From NCBI GenBank assembly GCA_030445275.1, contig JAUCSE010000079.1, positions 1 to 64,000 on the forward strand: DNA of 64,000 nt. Direction: 5' to 3'. Both the position numbers and the translations under genes were made by a program. Each line of letters begins with the position of its first letter. The stretch's first letter is position 1. This stretch comes from Mucilaginibacter sp. (GTDB lineage: Bacteria; Bacteroidota; Bacteroidia; Sphingobacteriales; Sphingobacteriaceae). This document shows positions 1 to 8,369 of this stretch, piece after piece. A model generated the notes under the pieces. It saw only the letters and a list, made by a program, of their open reading frames with translations. It had not been told where the DNA came from and did no database searches.

Positions 1-104
1 ACAACAAGTATTTAATCTTTATCTTTAAAAAAAGACCCTGTATAGTTCACTTAGGATTAACAAACTCCTCTGTATAGTTATTACAGGATTTACTCACCAA
101 AATG

Positions 105-150
105 TATAGCCAAATCCGGACGGGTCATATAGCTAATTCCGGACGGGTCA
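105..150. repeat. Two-copy 23-bp tandem repeat upstream of the permease gene
   Basis: Positions 105-127 and 128-150 are head-to-tail copies of a 23-bp unit ending in TCCGGACGGGTCA; I count two mismatches between them. The heptamer TGTATAG also occurs near 40, 71 and 103. The repeat lies about 145 bp before the permease start and may hold regulator sites, but no regulator can be named. The rest of 1-294 shows no gene. Confidence 0.7.
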
Positions 151-160
151 CACTGCCTCA

Positions 161-190
161 AAACGAACAGTCCCTGTATCATAAGCGAAC
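161..190 (+). promoter_or_regulatory. Conserved GAACA...CTGTATC...GAAC motif
   Basis: This stretch has the form AAACGAACA, a short spacer, CTGTATC, then AA and GAAC. A very similar arrangement recurs at 7900-7930 in front of an unrelated small gene. Both lie in otherwise gene-free DNA upstream of a coding start, which suggests a shared protein-binding site or a dispersed regulatory cassette. The binding protein is unknown. Confidence 0.35.
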
Positions 191-294
191 AATTTGGCTT
201 GTAGTTGCTTGGTAAAATGCTGTAAATTAGCTAATTGATGGCTGGCATTAAAATTGGCGGGTAAACGGTAAGGTTCCGTATTTAATTTATTGAT

Positions 295-2664
295 ATGCTA
301 AAAAACCATTTCAAAATCGCCTGGCGTAATCTCTTCCGGAATAAAACGCTGTCGTTTATCAACATCATGGGACTATCTCTTGGGATGGCCTTCGCCATGC
401 TGATTGGTATGTGGATACATTTTGAAACAAGTTTCAATGCCTTTAATAAAAATAAAGATCGTATTGCTCTTGTAGGCCGGAACCTGCTTTTGAATAACGA
501 GAAAAGTACCACGTTTAATGTAGTGCTCCCTTTGTACGATGAACTTAAAAATAATTACCCTGAAATAAAGCGGGCCACAAGGCTTGACTGGCAAACTAAA
601 CATAGTTTGATAATAGGCAACAATAAATTCAATAAAACCGGACTGTATGTTGATCCCGATTTTTTGAAAATGTTTAGTTTCCACATCATCAAGGGAAATA
701 TGGAAACCGCCTTAAATGACCCTAACTCCATTGTATTGACCGCCTCGCTGGCAACAGCCTTATTCGGCAAAGAGGATCCCCTTGGAAAGGTTATAAAAGT
801 AGATAACCAATATAATGTACAGGTGAGTGCCATTGTGCAGGATGCACCCAAAAACTCCTCGGTTGATTTTCAGTTCCTGGCTCCTTTTGAATTTAAGGTG
901 AAAAATATAGCGGATGTACGAAATTCAAAAGGACGCTGGGATAATAATTTTCTGTGCACTATGGTCGAACTAAAAGAGGGTGTTTCTATGGAGGCCCTTT
1001 CTAAAAAGATTGCACCGCTGTTGATGCAAAAAAATACCGGGATAAAGACCCAGACACTTTTCCTTTATCCTATGGCCAGGTGGCGTTTATACGGTGAATT
1101 TAAAAATTGGGCCGAGGCAGGCGGAAAGATAGCATATATACGTTTGTTTGGTATTATTGGTATTTTTATACTGCTTATTGCCTGCGTCAATTTCATGAAC
1201 CTGAGTACAGCACGGTCTGAAAAAAGAGCCAGGGAGGTGGGAATCCGCAAAACAGTAGGTTCACGGCGCGGACAGCTTATTATACAATTCTTAACGGAAT
1301 CTATGTTAACTGCCTTCTTTGCTTTTTTGATCTCCATTATTTTAATCCAGATACTACTTCCTTATTTAAAAGATCTTGGGTTTGAAGATGTTCGTTTCGA
1401 TTTTAGCAATGTAGGTTTATTGGCTTCCATGCTGGCCGTTTGTATTATCACCGGTCTGGCAGCCGGTAGTTACCCAGCCCTGTACCTGTCTTCATTTTTA
1501 CCGGTCAAAGTACTGAAGGGAGTTATTAAACAGGGTAAAGATGCTGTTAACTTTCGGAAGGTATTAGTGGTTTCGCAGTTTGTTATTTCCATGGCCCTCA
1601 TCATCAGTACCATCATTGTGTTTCAGCAGATCAATCATGCCAAAAACCGGTCTATCGGATATGATCCGAATAACCTGATCTCCCTGAATACCACCCAGGA
1701 TATTACAAAAAATTACGATATATTAAAACATGACCTGTTAAGTACCGGCTATATTGAAGCGGTAACAAAGGCATCAAGCGGTATGACCTGGGTGAATTAT
1801 GATTTTACGCATTTTAGTTGGACTGGTAAGGATCCTAATGCGGATATATCATTAGATGTAGTGATGACGGAGTGGGATTATGAAAAAGCCGCCCGGCTAA
1901 AATTTATAGCCGGTCGGCCTTTTTCAAGAGAATATAAAACAGACTCCAGCGGGGTGATCCTGAATGAGGCAGCGTTGCGTGTAATTGGTTATAAAGAGCC
2001 GATTGGTAAAACAATAAAACTTGGCGATGAAGTATTGACCATTACCGGTGTTATTAAAAATGTATTGATTAACAATCCGTTTAAGCCCGTATCACCCGAG
2101 GCTATCCTTTTTAATCCCAGCAACGTGAACACGGTTTTGATCAGGTTAAAGGAACATGCAGATCTAAAGAAATCCCTGGCTGCTATTAAACCGATAGTTG
2201 AAAGATATAACCCTTCGCTTCCTTTTGAGTACAGTTTTGCAGATGAGGATTTTGCAAAGAAATTCGCCACAGAAAACCAGGTTGCCAAATTAGCGGGTAT
2301 TTTCGCGGGCTTAGCCATTTTTATCTCCTGCCTGGGTTTATTCGGACTAGCCATGTTCATGGCCGAACGCAGATCAAAAGAAATCAGCATCCGCAAAGTA
2401 CTGGGTGCAAGCGTAACCAATTTATGGTTGTTACTGTCAAAGGAGTTTGTATGGCTGGTATTAATAGCATGCCTTATTGCATCGCCACTAGCGTTTTGGT
2501 TAATGCACGGCTGGCTGCAAAATTACGAGTACCGTATTGCCATCCATTGGTGGATATTTGCCATTGCCGGATTACTTGCTGTTATCGTTGCTCTGATAAC
2601 GGTGAGTACCCAGGCTATTAAAGCGGCTGTAGCTAATCCGGCTAAAAGGTTGAAAGCGGAGTAG
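295..2664 (+). CDS. MacB/FtsX-family ABC transporter permease
   Basis: A 789-residue membrane protein with the duplicated MacB/FtsX layout. The opening 'FKIAWRNLFRNKTLSFINI' is the typical N-terminus, followed by a first membrane helix near residues 20-42 and a large periplasmic core. A first FtsX block spans about residues 280-430 and includes 'EVGIRKTVGSRRGQL'. A second core is followed by a C-terminal FtsX block around 670-785 with 'EISIRKVLGAS'. The full eight-helix plan seems present. No ATPase gene lies beside it, as is usual for these orphan permeases in Bacteroidota, which probably share an ATPase made elsewhere. The substrate cannot be told from sequence. An ATG at 295 matches the family start. 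Confidence 0.93.
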   Translation: MLKNHFKIAWRNLFRNKTLSFINIMGLSLGMAFAMLIGMWIHFETSFNAFNKNKDRIALVGRNLLLNNEKSTTFNVVLPLYDELKNNYPEIKRATRLDWQTKHSLIIGNNKFNKTGLYVDPDFLKMFSFHIIKGNMETALNDPNSIVLTASLATALFGKEDPLGKVIKVDNQYNVQVSAIVQDAPKNSSVDFQFLAPFEFKVKNIADVRNSKGRWDNNFLCTMVELKEGVSMEALSKKIAPLLMQKNTGIKTQTLFLYPMARWRLYGEFKNWAEAGGKIAYIRLFGIIGIFILLIACVNFMNLSTARSEKRAREVGIRKTVGSRRGQLIIQFLTESMLTAFFAFLISIILIQILLPYLKDLGFEDVRFDFSNVGLLASMLAVCIITGLAAGSYPALYLSSFLPVKVLKGVIKQGKDAVNFRKVLVVSQFVISMALIISTIIVFQQINHAKNRSIGYDPNNLISLNTTQDITKNYDILKHDLLSTGYIEAVTKASSGMTWVNYDFTHFSWTGKDPNADISLDVVMTEWDYEKAARLKFIAGRPFSREYKTDSSGVILNEAALRVIGYKEPIGKTIKLGDEVLTITGVIKNVLINNPFKPVSPEAILFNPSNVNTVLIRLKEHADLKKSLAAIKPIVERYNPSLPFEYSFADEDFAKKFATENQVAKLAGIFAGLAIFISCLGLFGLAMFMAERRSKEISIRKVLGASVTNLWLLLSKEFVWLVLIACLIASPLAFWLMHGWLQNYEYRIAIHWWIFAIAGLLAVIVALITVSTQAIKAAVANPAKRLKAE

Positions 2665-2679
2665 GTGACCTCACCTAAA

Positions 2680-2698
2680 TCCTCTCCAAAGGAGAGGA
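2680..2698. repeat. CTCTCC-AAA-GGAGAG hairpin, dispersed palindrome
   Basis: TCCTCTCC, an AAA loop, and GGAGAGGA form a perfect 8-bp stem 15 bases past the permease stop. A longer relative with the same core and the same leading CCTCACC lies at 31411-31441, also just after a stop codon. It is probably a dispersed intergenic repeat; a terminator role is possible, though no clean T-run follows. Confidence 0.55.
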
Positions 2699-2764
2699 CT
2701 TTGAATAGCAAATGATTATCTTAAGCTTATGTGGGATTAATCTGCTGGGACAATATAACCACCA

Positions 2765-2915
2765 CGTCATTGCTAGGTACGAAGACAACCGACCGGAGGG
2801 AGCTCATTAATACCAATAAAAACAAACACAACATTAATAATCTCTTTACTATACAGAGCAAATCTTAATAGTTGGATCCACCTTCGTAGAGATTGCTTCG
2901 TACCTAGCAATGACG
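2765..2915. repeat. Element bounded by 20-bp perfect inverted repeats (CGTCATTGC type)
   Basis: CGTCATTGCTAGGTACGAAG at 2765-2784 returns as its exact reverse complement at 2896-2915, enclosing 111 bp with no credible ORF. The 'GATTGCTTCG...CAATGACG' style of end is a common dispersed palindrome in several bacterial groups. Ends and size (151 bp) suit a MITE-like or REP-like unit. It fills the gap between two convergent genes. Confidence 0.7.
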
Positions 2916-2959
2916 CGTGGAGAAAATTGATTTCCCCATTGACTAACTCCTGCAAACAA

Positions 2960-3898
2960 CTAACACGCTGCAGCACCATGCTGCTTCCGGAACAGCGCAG
3001 GCGAGGTATCCGTGTACTTTTTAAAGTAATTACTAAAATGATTGGCTTCTGAAAATCCCAGGAGAAAAGCGATCTCCTTAATAGATGTAGATGAGTTTTG
3101 CAACAAAGACTTAGCTTCGGCAATGGTTTTTTCGGCTATCCAGGTGCTGATGGATTTGCCTGTTTTACTTTTAATTACGTTACTTAAATAATTGGGGTGC
3201 AGGTTTTGAGCGTCAGCATAATCCTGTAGCCTGAAAACCTGGTGTACCTTGCCATTGCTCAGATCGCGGTAATGCTGTTCAAGTGTGCGTTTAAAGGTTT
3301 TAACAATTTGCGAGCTGCGATTGCCTTCGTATATGGGGTTATAATCCTTCCAGAAATACTCTTTTATTTTTAATAATAGTACCACGAACAGGTTACCGAT
3401 CATCCGGGTACGGTAGGGCGAATGGGAGAAATACTCCTTGTTTATTTGCAGGTACAGTTGCTCAAACTCGGCAAAAACGGCTTCATCTAAAACCCGGGGA
3501 TTTACAGTTTCGGCCAATAAGAAGGGGAATTCTTCAAAAATATCGGGGTGAACATTCTCTTTTAAAAATGATTCGCTTAAAGTAACCAGGTATACATCCT
3601 CAATATCAAACCACTCGTGCGATTTATAGTGCCCCGGGTTGGTGAAATATATGGTGCGGGGTACAATATCAAATCGCAGATCGTCGGTAGTATATTGCCC
3701 GTGTGCGTTTTTAACAAACACAAACGAAAAGAAATTGGCCCTATACACCGGCGATTTAAAGGGCAACTCCAGATGAATATCCTTTAAATTATGGATGGTG
3801 AAGTCGGTTTTGTCGTCAATTTCATCCGTCGGTAGCCCAAAATGGATATATTGCTTCAGTAAATTATTAAAGGCCAGTTTTTTTTCAGTTTCCTTCAT
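2960..3898 (-). CDS. AraC-family transcriptional regulator
   Basis: A 312-residue regulator with a cupin-like N-terminal sensing region (about residues 40-160) and a C-terminal AraC double helix-turn-helix (about 205-305). The C-terminus carries the family signature 'IAFLLGFSEANHFSNYFKKY' followed by 'TSPALFRK'. An ORF extension upstream begins with TTG and adds 17 residues of poor quality, so I chose the ATG at 3898 ('MKETEKKL'). The effector is unknown. It points away from the kinase/MarR pair, which lies 62 bp further on the same strand, and may control that pair or a distant target. Confidence 0.88.
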   Translation of the reverse strand: MKETEKKLAFNNLLKQYIHFGLPTDEIDDKTDFTIHNLKDIHLELPFKSPVYRANFFSFVFVKNAHGQYTTDDLRFDIVPRTIYFTNPGHYKSHEWFDIEDVYLVTLSESFLKENVHPDIFEEFPFLLAETVNPRVLDEAVFAEFEQLYLQINKEYFSHSPYRTRMIGNLFVVLLLKIKEYFWKDYNPIYEGNRSSQIVKTFKRTLEQHYRDLSNGKVHQVFRLQDYADAQNLHPNYLSNVIKSKTGKSISTWIAEKTIAEAKSLLQNSSTSIKEIAFLLGFSEANHFSNYFKKYTDTSPALFRKQHGAAAC

Positions 3899-3959
3899 GG
3901 AGCAGGGTCGTATGTTTAAGTTAAACACACGACCTAAAATTAGCAACAAATTAGCAAAT

Positions 3960-4985
3960 TTAGTTCATGGCTGTTATGGCTTGCGTAAACCGTTCGCTTT
4001 TCATATTGCTTAACATGCTATTTAATAATATTTTACCATAAAGCAATTTTCCTTCGTAAGTATCCATGGATAGCTGTCCGCTAGCTAACTTAGCTCCAAA
4101 ATCAGCCATTTCCTGTAGGTTCATGCTGGCATCATGTATATGGTCGGCTGGTTTTTGAGTTGCTGCAAGCCTGAGCATGAGCATGGCGTAATACATGCGG
4201 CATATCTGCTGCATCAGGAAAAACCGGGCACGTTTAAGATCATCAAGCGCAGTGCTAAAATACACCTGTAAAAAAAGCTCTTCGTCCTGCTTGTCATTTA
4301 CAAACGTTTGAGCTACAATGGCCAGGTCAACATAGCGGTCGTTTTGAAAAGCCGCCTCCCAGTCAACCACCCAGATCTTTTCGCCGTCAAATAAAATATT
4401 ATTCGGGTTCAGGTCATTATGGCTCGATACCATATCCGTATCGTAACGCGGGTAAGCTTTCTGAATTTCGGCATAATAAGTAAAATATTCTTCCATGACC
4501 TGTTCAGGGAACATCCGTAGGGCTTTAAATTGCTGTATAAACAGGTCAACACCATCCATAAAATTCACCAGCTTTGGAAACACGGGCAGGTTATGTATCG
4601 CTTTGATAGTGCTGCTTAATGCTGTTAAAAGTTCCTGCTTTGAGCCAAAACCTCCGCGTATGGGTTTGGCCTGCACAAAAGCAGTTATAGCTAAAGCATC
4701 CTTATCATGAGTATAATGAACAAATGGCGCTATACTACACGAAGCTGCATGCCGCATACAAATATGCTGGCGCTTGGGGTTATGTACTTCATCAGGCTGC
4801 ATTACTATCCGGAGCAGATAATTTGTTCCTTTAACGGCAATCCTGTACACTAGGGCGGTTGAAAGGCCGCCAGCCAGCAATTGTATTTCATCAACGATGT
4901 CAATATTGAAAACCTGTTTCAGGGCTTTTTGTACTGCAGCCAATTTAGCTTCGGGTATGGTGGCTGCTAATAAATCGGTTTTCAT
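3960..4985 (-). CDS. APH/choline-kinase-like phosphotransferase
   Basis: A 341-residue cytoplasmic protein of the aminoglycoside phosphotransferase/choline kinase superfamily. The Brenner-type catalytic loop 'SHNDLNPNNILFDG' is followed by the metal-binding 'VVDWEAA', about 13 residues apart as in active kinases. The N-terminal lobe includes 'GGLSTALVYRI', resembling a nucleotide-binding strand-turn. The start overlaps the end of the MarR gene upstream by 4 bp (ATGA), so the two are co-translated, and MarR probably controls its expression. The substrate (choline, a sugar, an antibiotic or another alcohol) cannot be decided from sequence alone. Confidence 0.82.
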   Translation of the reverse strand: MKTDLLAATIPEAKLAAVQKALKQVFNIDIVDEIQLLAGGLSTALVYRIAVKGTNYLLRIVMQPDEVHNPKRQHICMRHAASCSIAPFVHYTHDKDALAITAFVQAKPIRGGFGSKQELLTALSSTIKAIHNLPVFPKLVNFMDGVDLFIQQFKALRMFPEQVMEEYFTYYAEIQKAYPRYDTDMVSSHNDLNPNNILFDGEKIWVVDWEAAFQNDRYVDLAIVAQTFVNDKQDEELFLQVYFSTALDDLKRARFFLMQQICRMYYAMLMLRLAATQKPADHIHDASMNLQEMADFGAKLASGQLSMDTYEGKLLYGKILLNSMLSNMKSERFTQAITAMN

Positions 4986-5410
4986 AGCAGGCCCCCAATT
5001 TCGTTCAATAGCTCTGAAAGTTTCTTTATTTTTTTTGTTTTTAATTCGGGGAAGGTATCCGCGGCAGCATGTTCAGCCGTTTTTATTGATTCTTCCAACA
5101 GGCGTTTGCCGCCCGGTGCCAGCACAGCATAACTTACTCTGGCATCGCGTTCATTGCTTTCGCGCGATACAAGGCCAATCTTTTCCATAGGTGCCAGCAT
5201 ACGTGTAATACCCGATGCGGTAAGACCAAGCTTTTCGGCCAAATCAATCCGTCTTAATTTTTGATGAGGTGCCAGCGATAAATGATATAATATCACAAAA
5301 TCATTAAACCCCAAACCATAGCTGCTCAGCTTTGCATCAAAGCGTCGGTTTATTATTGTTTGAGCTTTTGCCAGGTTCAATATGAATTTTAATGTTGAAT
5401 TAATGTTCAT
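4982..5410 (-). CDS. MarR-family transcriptional regulator
   Basis: A 142-residue winged-helix repressor. The DNA-recognition region 'LGLTASGITRMLAPMEKIGL' and the wing 'RESNERDARVSYAVLAPGG' (matching the DxR motif of MarR wings) occupy about residues 58-108, flanked by the dimerisation helices. A perfect 15-bp inverted repeat lies immediately upstream at 5420-5453, the expected place for an autoregulatory operator. The downstream overlapping phosphotransferase is the likely regulated partner. MarR proteins usually release DNA on binding a phenolic or other small ligand; that ligand is unknown here. Confidence 0.92.
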   Translation of the reverse strand: MNINSTLKFILNLAKAQTIINRRFDAKLSSYGLGFNDFVILYHLSLAPHQKLRRIDLAEKLGLTASGITRMLAPMEKIGLVSRESNERDARVSYAVLAPGGKRLLEESIKTAEHAAADTFPELKTKKIKKLSELLNEIGGLL

Positions 5411-5419
5411 CTAATGTAC

Positions 5420-5453
5420 TTGTAAAATACTTGAGTTGTCAAGTATTTTACAA
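5420..5453. promoter_or_regulatory. Probable MarR operator, perfect 15-bp inverted repeat
   Basis: TTGTAAAATACTTGA at 5420-5434, a GTTG spacer, and the exact reverse complement at 5439-5453. It starts 10 bases before the MarR start codon, so a bound dimer would cover the promoter or leader. The inner half-sites ACTTGA/TCAAGT resemble MarR-family sites. Binding by this MarR is inference from position and symmetry. Confidence 0.75.
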
Positions 5454-5596
5454 ATGTATAAATGTTTTGCAAAACCAGGCAACACTTCGGTATAATAAAA
5501 TAAATAATGGGGTTATAGTGTAATTTAACAATGCCTTTTTGTATTAGGCACTTGTTGCTCTTTTTAGTAATTTCAACCTGAATTAAACTTTAAATA

Positions 5597-7732
5597 ATGA
5601 GTAAATACAACAGTTGGCCATTAATGGCTGTACTAACCATTTTCAGTTCATGTATGGATAAAGGCAATAAATCAACAAGCAATTTACCGGCTAATAACCC
5701 ATTCCTTACAGCAAGCAGCTTGCCATACCAGGCTCCTGCATTTGATAAAATTAAGGATGCCGACTTTAAGCCTGCCTTGCAGGCGGGCATGAAACGGTGG
5801 CTGGAAGAGATCAGTGAGATTGCTGATAATCCTGATGTGCCAACTTTTGAAAATACATTGGTAGCGATGGAAAAAAGCGGACAACTATATAACCGTGCCA
5901 ATAATGTATTTAACCTGCTCACCGGGGCCAATACCACACCTGAGCTGCAAAAACTACAGGAAGAAATAGCTCCCGAACAAGCTGCCACAGAAGATGCCAT
6001 TTACCTGAACTCCAAATTGTTTAAACGGGTTGAGGCTATTTATAACAATAGAGCAGGCCTTAAGCTTGATGCGGAATCGGATCGTTTGGTAGCGTATTAT
6101 TATGAGCGGTTTGAACTGGCTGGCGCCAAACTATCAGATGCCGACAAGGCAGCTATGAAAAAACTGAATGGAGAAGAAGCCTCGTTAACAGCCAAATTTA
6201 CTAACCAGGTGCTGGCTGCCAATAAAGCCGGTAGCGTAACAGTTGATAATAAAGCGCAGTTAGCCGGCCTTGCCCAGAGCGAAATTGATGGGCTGGCCCA
6301 AAATGCCAAAACCAATAAGCTGGATGGCAAATGGCTGATATCATTGCAGAATACCACTCAACAGCCTTTGTTGCAGTCGCTAACCGACAGGAGCCTGCGC
6401 GAAAAACTGTTTAACGCGTCATGGACACGCGCCGAGAAAAGTGATTCGAACGATACGCGTAAGTCGATAGTAAGAATAGCACAAATCAGGGCTGAAAAGG
6501 CCAAATTGATGGGTTTTGCTAACTATGCAGTTTGGAAACTGAAAGATCAGATGGCCAAAACGCCTGAAGCTGTAAATGAGTTCCTGGCTAAATTATCGTC
6601 GGCAGCAACAGCTAAGGCTAAAGCCGAGGCGGTGGACATCCAAAAACTGATAGACCAGCAAAAAGGTGGATTTAAGTTACAACCCTGGGACTGGAATTTT
6701 TATGCCGAACAGGTACGTAAACAACGGTATAACCTGGATAATAATGAAGTAAAACCCTATTTTGAATTGAATAATGTATTGGAGAATGGGGTATTTTATG
6801 CAGCCACCCAATTATATGGTATCACTTTTAAAGAGCGTCATGACTTACCGCTGTATCAAAAAGATGTACGTTCATTTGAAGTGTTTGATAAGGATGGCAG
6901 CAGCCTGGGTTTATTTTATTGCGATTATTTTAAACGTGATAACAAACAAGGTGGCGCCTGGATGAATAACATGGTTGGCCAATCCAAATTGTTAGGCACT
7001 AAACCGGTAATTTATAATGTTTGTAATTTTAACAAACCCTCAGCCGGACAGCCAGCATTAATTAGCTTTAGCGATGTTATTACTATGTTTCATGAGTTTG
7101 GCCATGGGTTGCATGGTTTATTTGCCAATCAGCAATATCCCAGTTTATCATCGCCAAATACGGCTCGCGATTTTGTAGAGTTTCCATCACAGTTTAATGA
7201 AAACTGGGCCATGTATCCTGGGGTGTTTAAACACTATGCCGTACATTATCAAACTAAAGCGCCTATGCCGCAGGCTTTGGTTGATAAAATAAAAAAGGCA
7301 GCCACCTTTAATCAGGGCTATGCACTAACTGAAGCTTTAGCCGCCGCAGAGCTTGACTTGCAATGGCATACGCTTGATGCCAATGCGGGGTTGCAGGATG
7401 TAGATAAGTTTGAGCTGGCAGCTTTGAAAAAAACCAATTTTTATTTGCCACAAGTGCCTCCTCGTTACCGTTCCAGCTACTTTCTGCATATATGGAGCAA
7501 TGGCTATGCCGCTGGGTATTATGCTTATGCCTGGACCCAGATGCTTGATCATGATGCTTTTGCTTGGTTCCAGGAAAACGGTGGACTTACCCGGGCAAAC
7601 GGGCAGCGCTTTCGCGATATGATACTATCTCGTGGTAATACTATTGAATATGGTAAAATGTACCGGGATTTTAGAGGACATAATCCGGATATTACCCCTT
7701 TGCTTAAAAGTCAGGGGTTGTTACCTCAATAA
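5597..7732 (+). CDS. M3-family zinc peptidase, Dcp-like lipoprotein
   Basis: A 711-residue peptidyl-dipeptidase of the M3 (thimet oligopeptidase/Dcp) family. The zinc site 'MFHEFGHGLHGLF' places HEFGH at residues 499-503, and 'EFPSQFNENW' about 25 residues later supplies the third metal ligand. The C-terminal 'PPRYRSSYFLHIW' region with its substrate-binding tyrosines is intact. An N-terminal lipobox ('FSSC', Cys19) predicts a lipoprotein, so it acts in the periplasm, unlike cytoplasmic enteric Dcp. Length is normal. It probably trims dipeptides from imported or secreted peptides. A hairpin terminator follows at 7752-7785, so it appears monocistronic. Confidence 0.95.
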   Translation: MSKYNSWPLMAVLTIFSSCMDKGNKSTSNLPANNPFLTASSLPYQAPAFDKIKDADFKPALQAGMKRWLEEISEIADNPDVPTFENTLVAMEKSGQLYNRANNVFNLLTGANTTPELQKLQEEIAPEQAATEDAIYLNSKLFKRVEAIYNNRAGLKLDAESDRLVAYYYERFELAGAKLSDADKAAMKKLNGEEASLTAKFTNQVLAANKAGSVTVDNKAQLAGLAQSEIDGLAQNAKTNKLDGKWLISLQNTTQQPLLQSLTDRSLREKLFNASWTRAEKSDSNDTRKSIVRIAQIRAEKAKLMGFANYAVWKLKDQMAKTPEAVNEFLAKLSSAATAKAKAEAVDIQKLIDQQKGGFKLQPWDWNFYAEQVRKQRYNLDNNEVKPYFELNNVLENGVFYAATQLYGITFKERHDLPLYQKDVRSFEVFDKDGSSLGLFYCDYFKRDNKQGGAWMNNMVGQSKLLGTKPVIYNVCNFNKPSAGQPALISFSDVITMFHEFGHGLHGLFANQQYPSLSSPNTARDFVEFPSQFNENWAMYPGVFKHYAVHYQTKAPMPQALVDKIKKAATFNQGYALTEALAAAELDLQWHTLDANAGLQDVDKFELAALKKTNFYLPQVPPRYRSSYFLHIWSNGYAAGYYAYAWTQMLDHDAFAWFQENGGLTRANGQRFRDMILSRGNTIEYGKMYRDFRGHNPDITPLLKSQGLLPQ

Positions 7733-7751
7733 AAACAAGTTAAAATAAAAT

Positions 7752-7785
7752 ATAAAAGCCGGTACTTGACAATACCGGCTTTTAT
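7752..7785 (+). terminator. Rho-independent terminator after the M3 peptidase
   Basis: ATAAAAGCCGGTA and its perfect complement TACCGGCTTTTAT enclose an 8-base loop, 20 bases after the peptidase stop. The A/T-rich flanks supply a T-tract on the sense strand and would allow bidirectional function. Confidence 0.85.
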
Positions 7786-7899
7786 ATTTTATAAAGAGTA
7801 TATTTTTTAGCAGGGCAGTTTTACTACCCACTCAACACCGGCAAGATAAGCCTGCTTGGGTATTTGACGTTATGCCATACGCGGATGTGAACCGACCGG

Positions 7900-7930
7900 A
7901 AACGAACATTTCGCTGTATCGAAACTGAAC
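7900..7930 (+). promoter_or_regulatory. Second copy of the GAACA...CTGTATC...GAAC motif
   Basis: AAACGAACA, a 5-base spacer, CTGTATC, then GAAACTGAAC repeats the layout seen at 161-190, here about 100 bp before a small unknown gene. It is preceded by ACCGACCGG, faintly like the CCGGACGGG repeat at 105-150. The function is not known. Confidence 0.35.
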
Positions 7931-8026
7931 GCGGATAATTATTAAATTGATTTAACTATTTGATTATTAATTATATATAATGATGGCATTTGCTTTGTTA
8001 CAAGTTTAAACAAGCGGGAGGCTATC

Positions 8027-8350
8027 ATGAAATACCATAAACAATTGGAACGGCGCACATTTTCGCAAGACCGTTTTGAGATATTAATAAAACGACTAAA
8101 AAGTGGAAAGGCAACTTTTAATGAGCTTACCGAGCTTGATGAAATAGTGAACCGGGACGCGACCATACGTGAAAGTATTTTAGAGGAAATGCAGGCGGTT
8201 AATAATCCTCCCGAAGGTCCAAAACCGGATGATATTATTTATGATCAACCCGGAAAGAAACTCACCCTGTTGGATAAGATCCTGGCTTTTATAAACCGTT
8301 TATTCAATATGGTAACAGCTGGTGAATTAAATACGGCGCTGCTTAATTAA
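8027..8350 (+). CDS. Small hypothetical protein
   Basis: A 107-residue protein with no family I recognise. The first 70 residues are charged and probably helical ('LIKRLKSGKATFNELTELDE'); a proline-rich turn 'NNPPEGPKPDD' follows; the C-terminus has an amphipathic or weakly hydrophobic helix ('LLDKILAFINRLFNMV') that could touch a membrane. No signal peptide is seen. A good Shine-Dalgarno (GCGGGAG, 6 bases before ATG) supports it being a real gene, since such sites are uncommon in this window. The neighbours give no clue to its role. Confidence 0.6.
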   Translation: MKYHKQLERRTFSQDRFEILIKRLKSGKATFNELTELDEIVNRDATIRESILEEMQAVNNPPEGPKPDDIIYDQPGKKLTLLDKILAFINRLFNMVTAGELNTALLN

Positions 8351-8369
8351 AGCAAAAAAGCTGGCATAT

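Noticed and set aside
1989..2420. 143-codon minus-strand frame inside the permease gene.
   Set aside because: It lies wholly opposite a strongly conserved coding region and has no family features, so it is a shadow frame.
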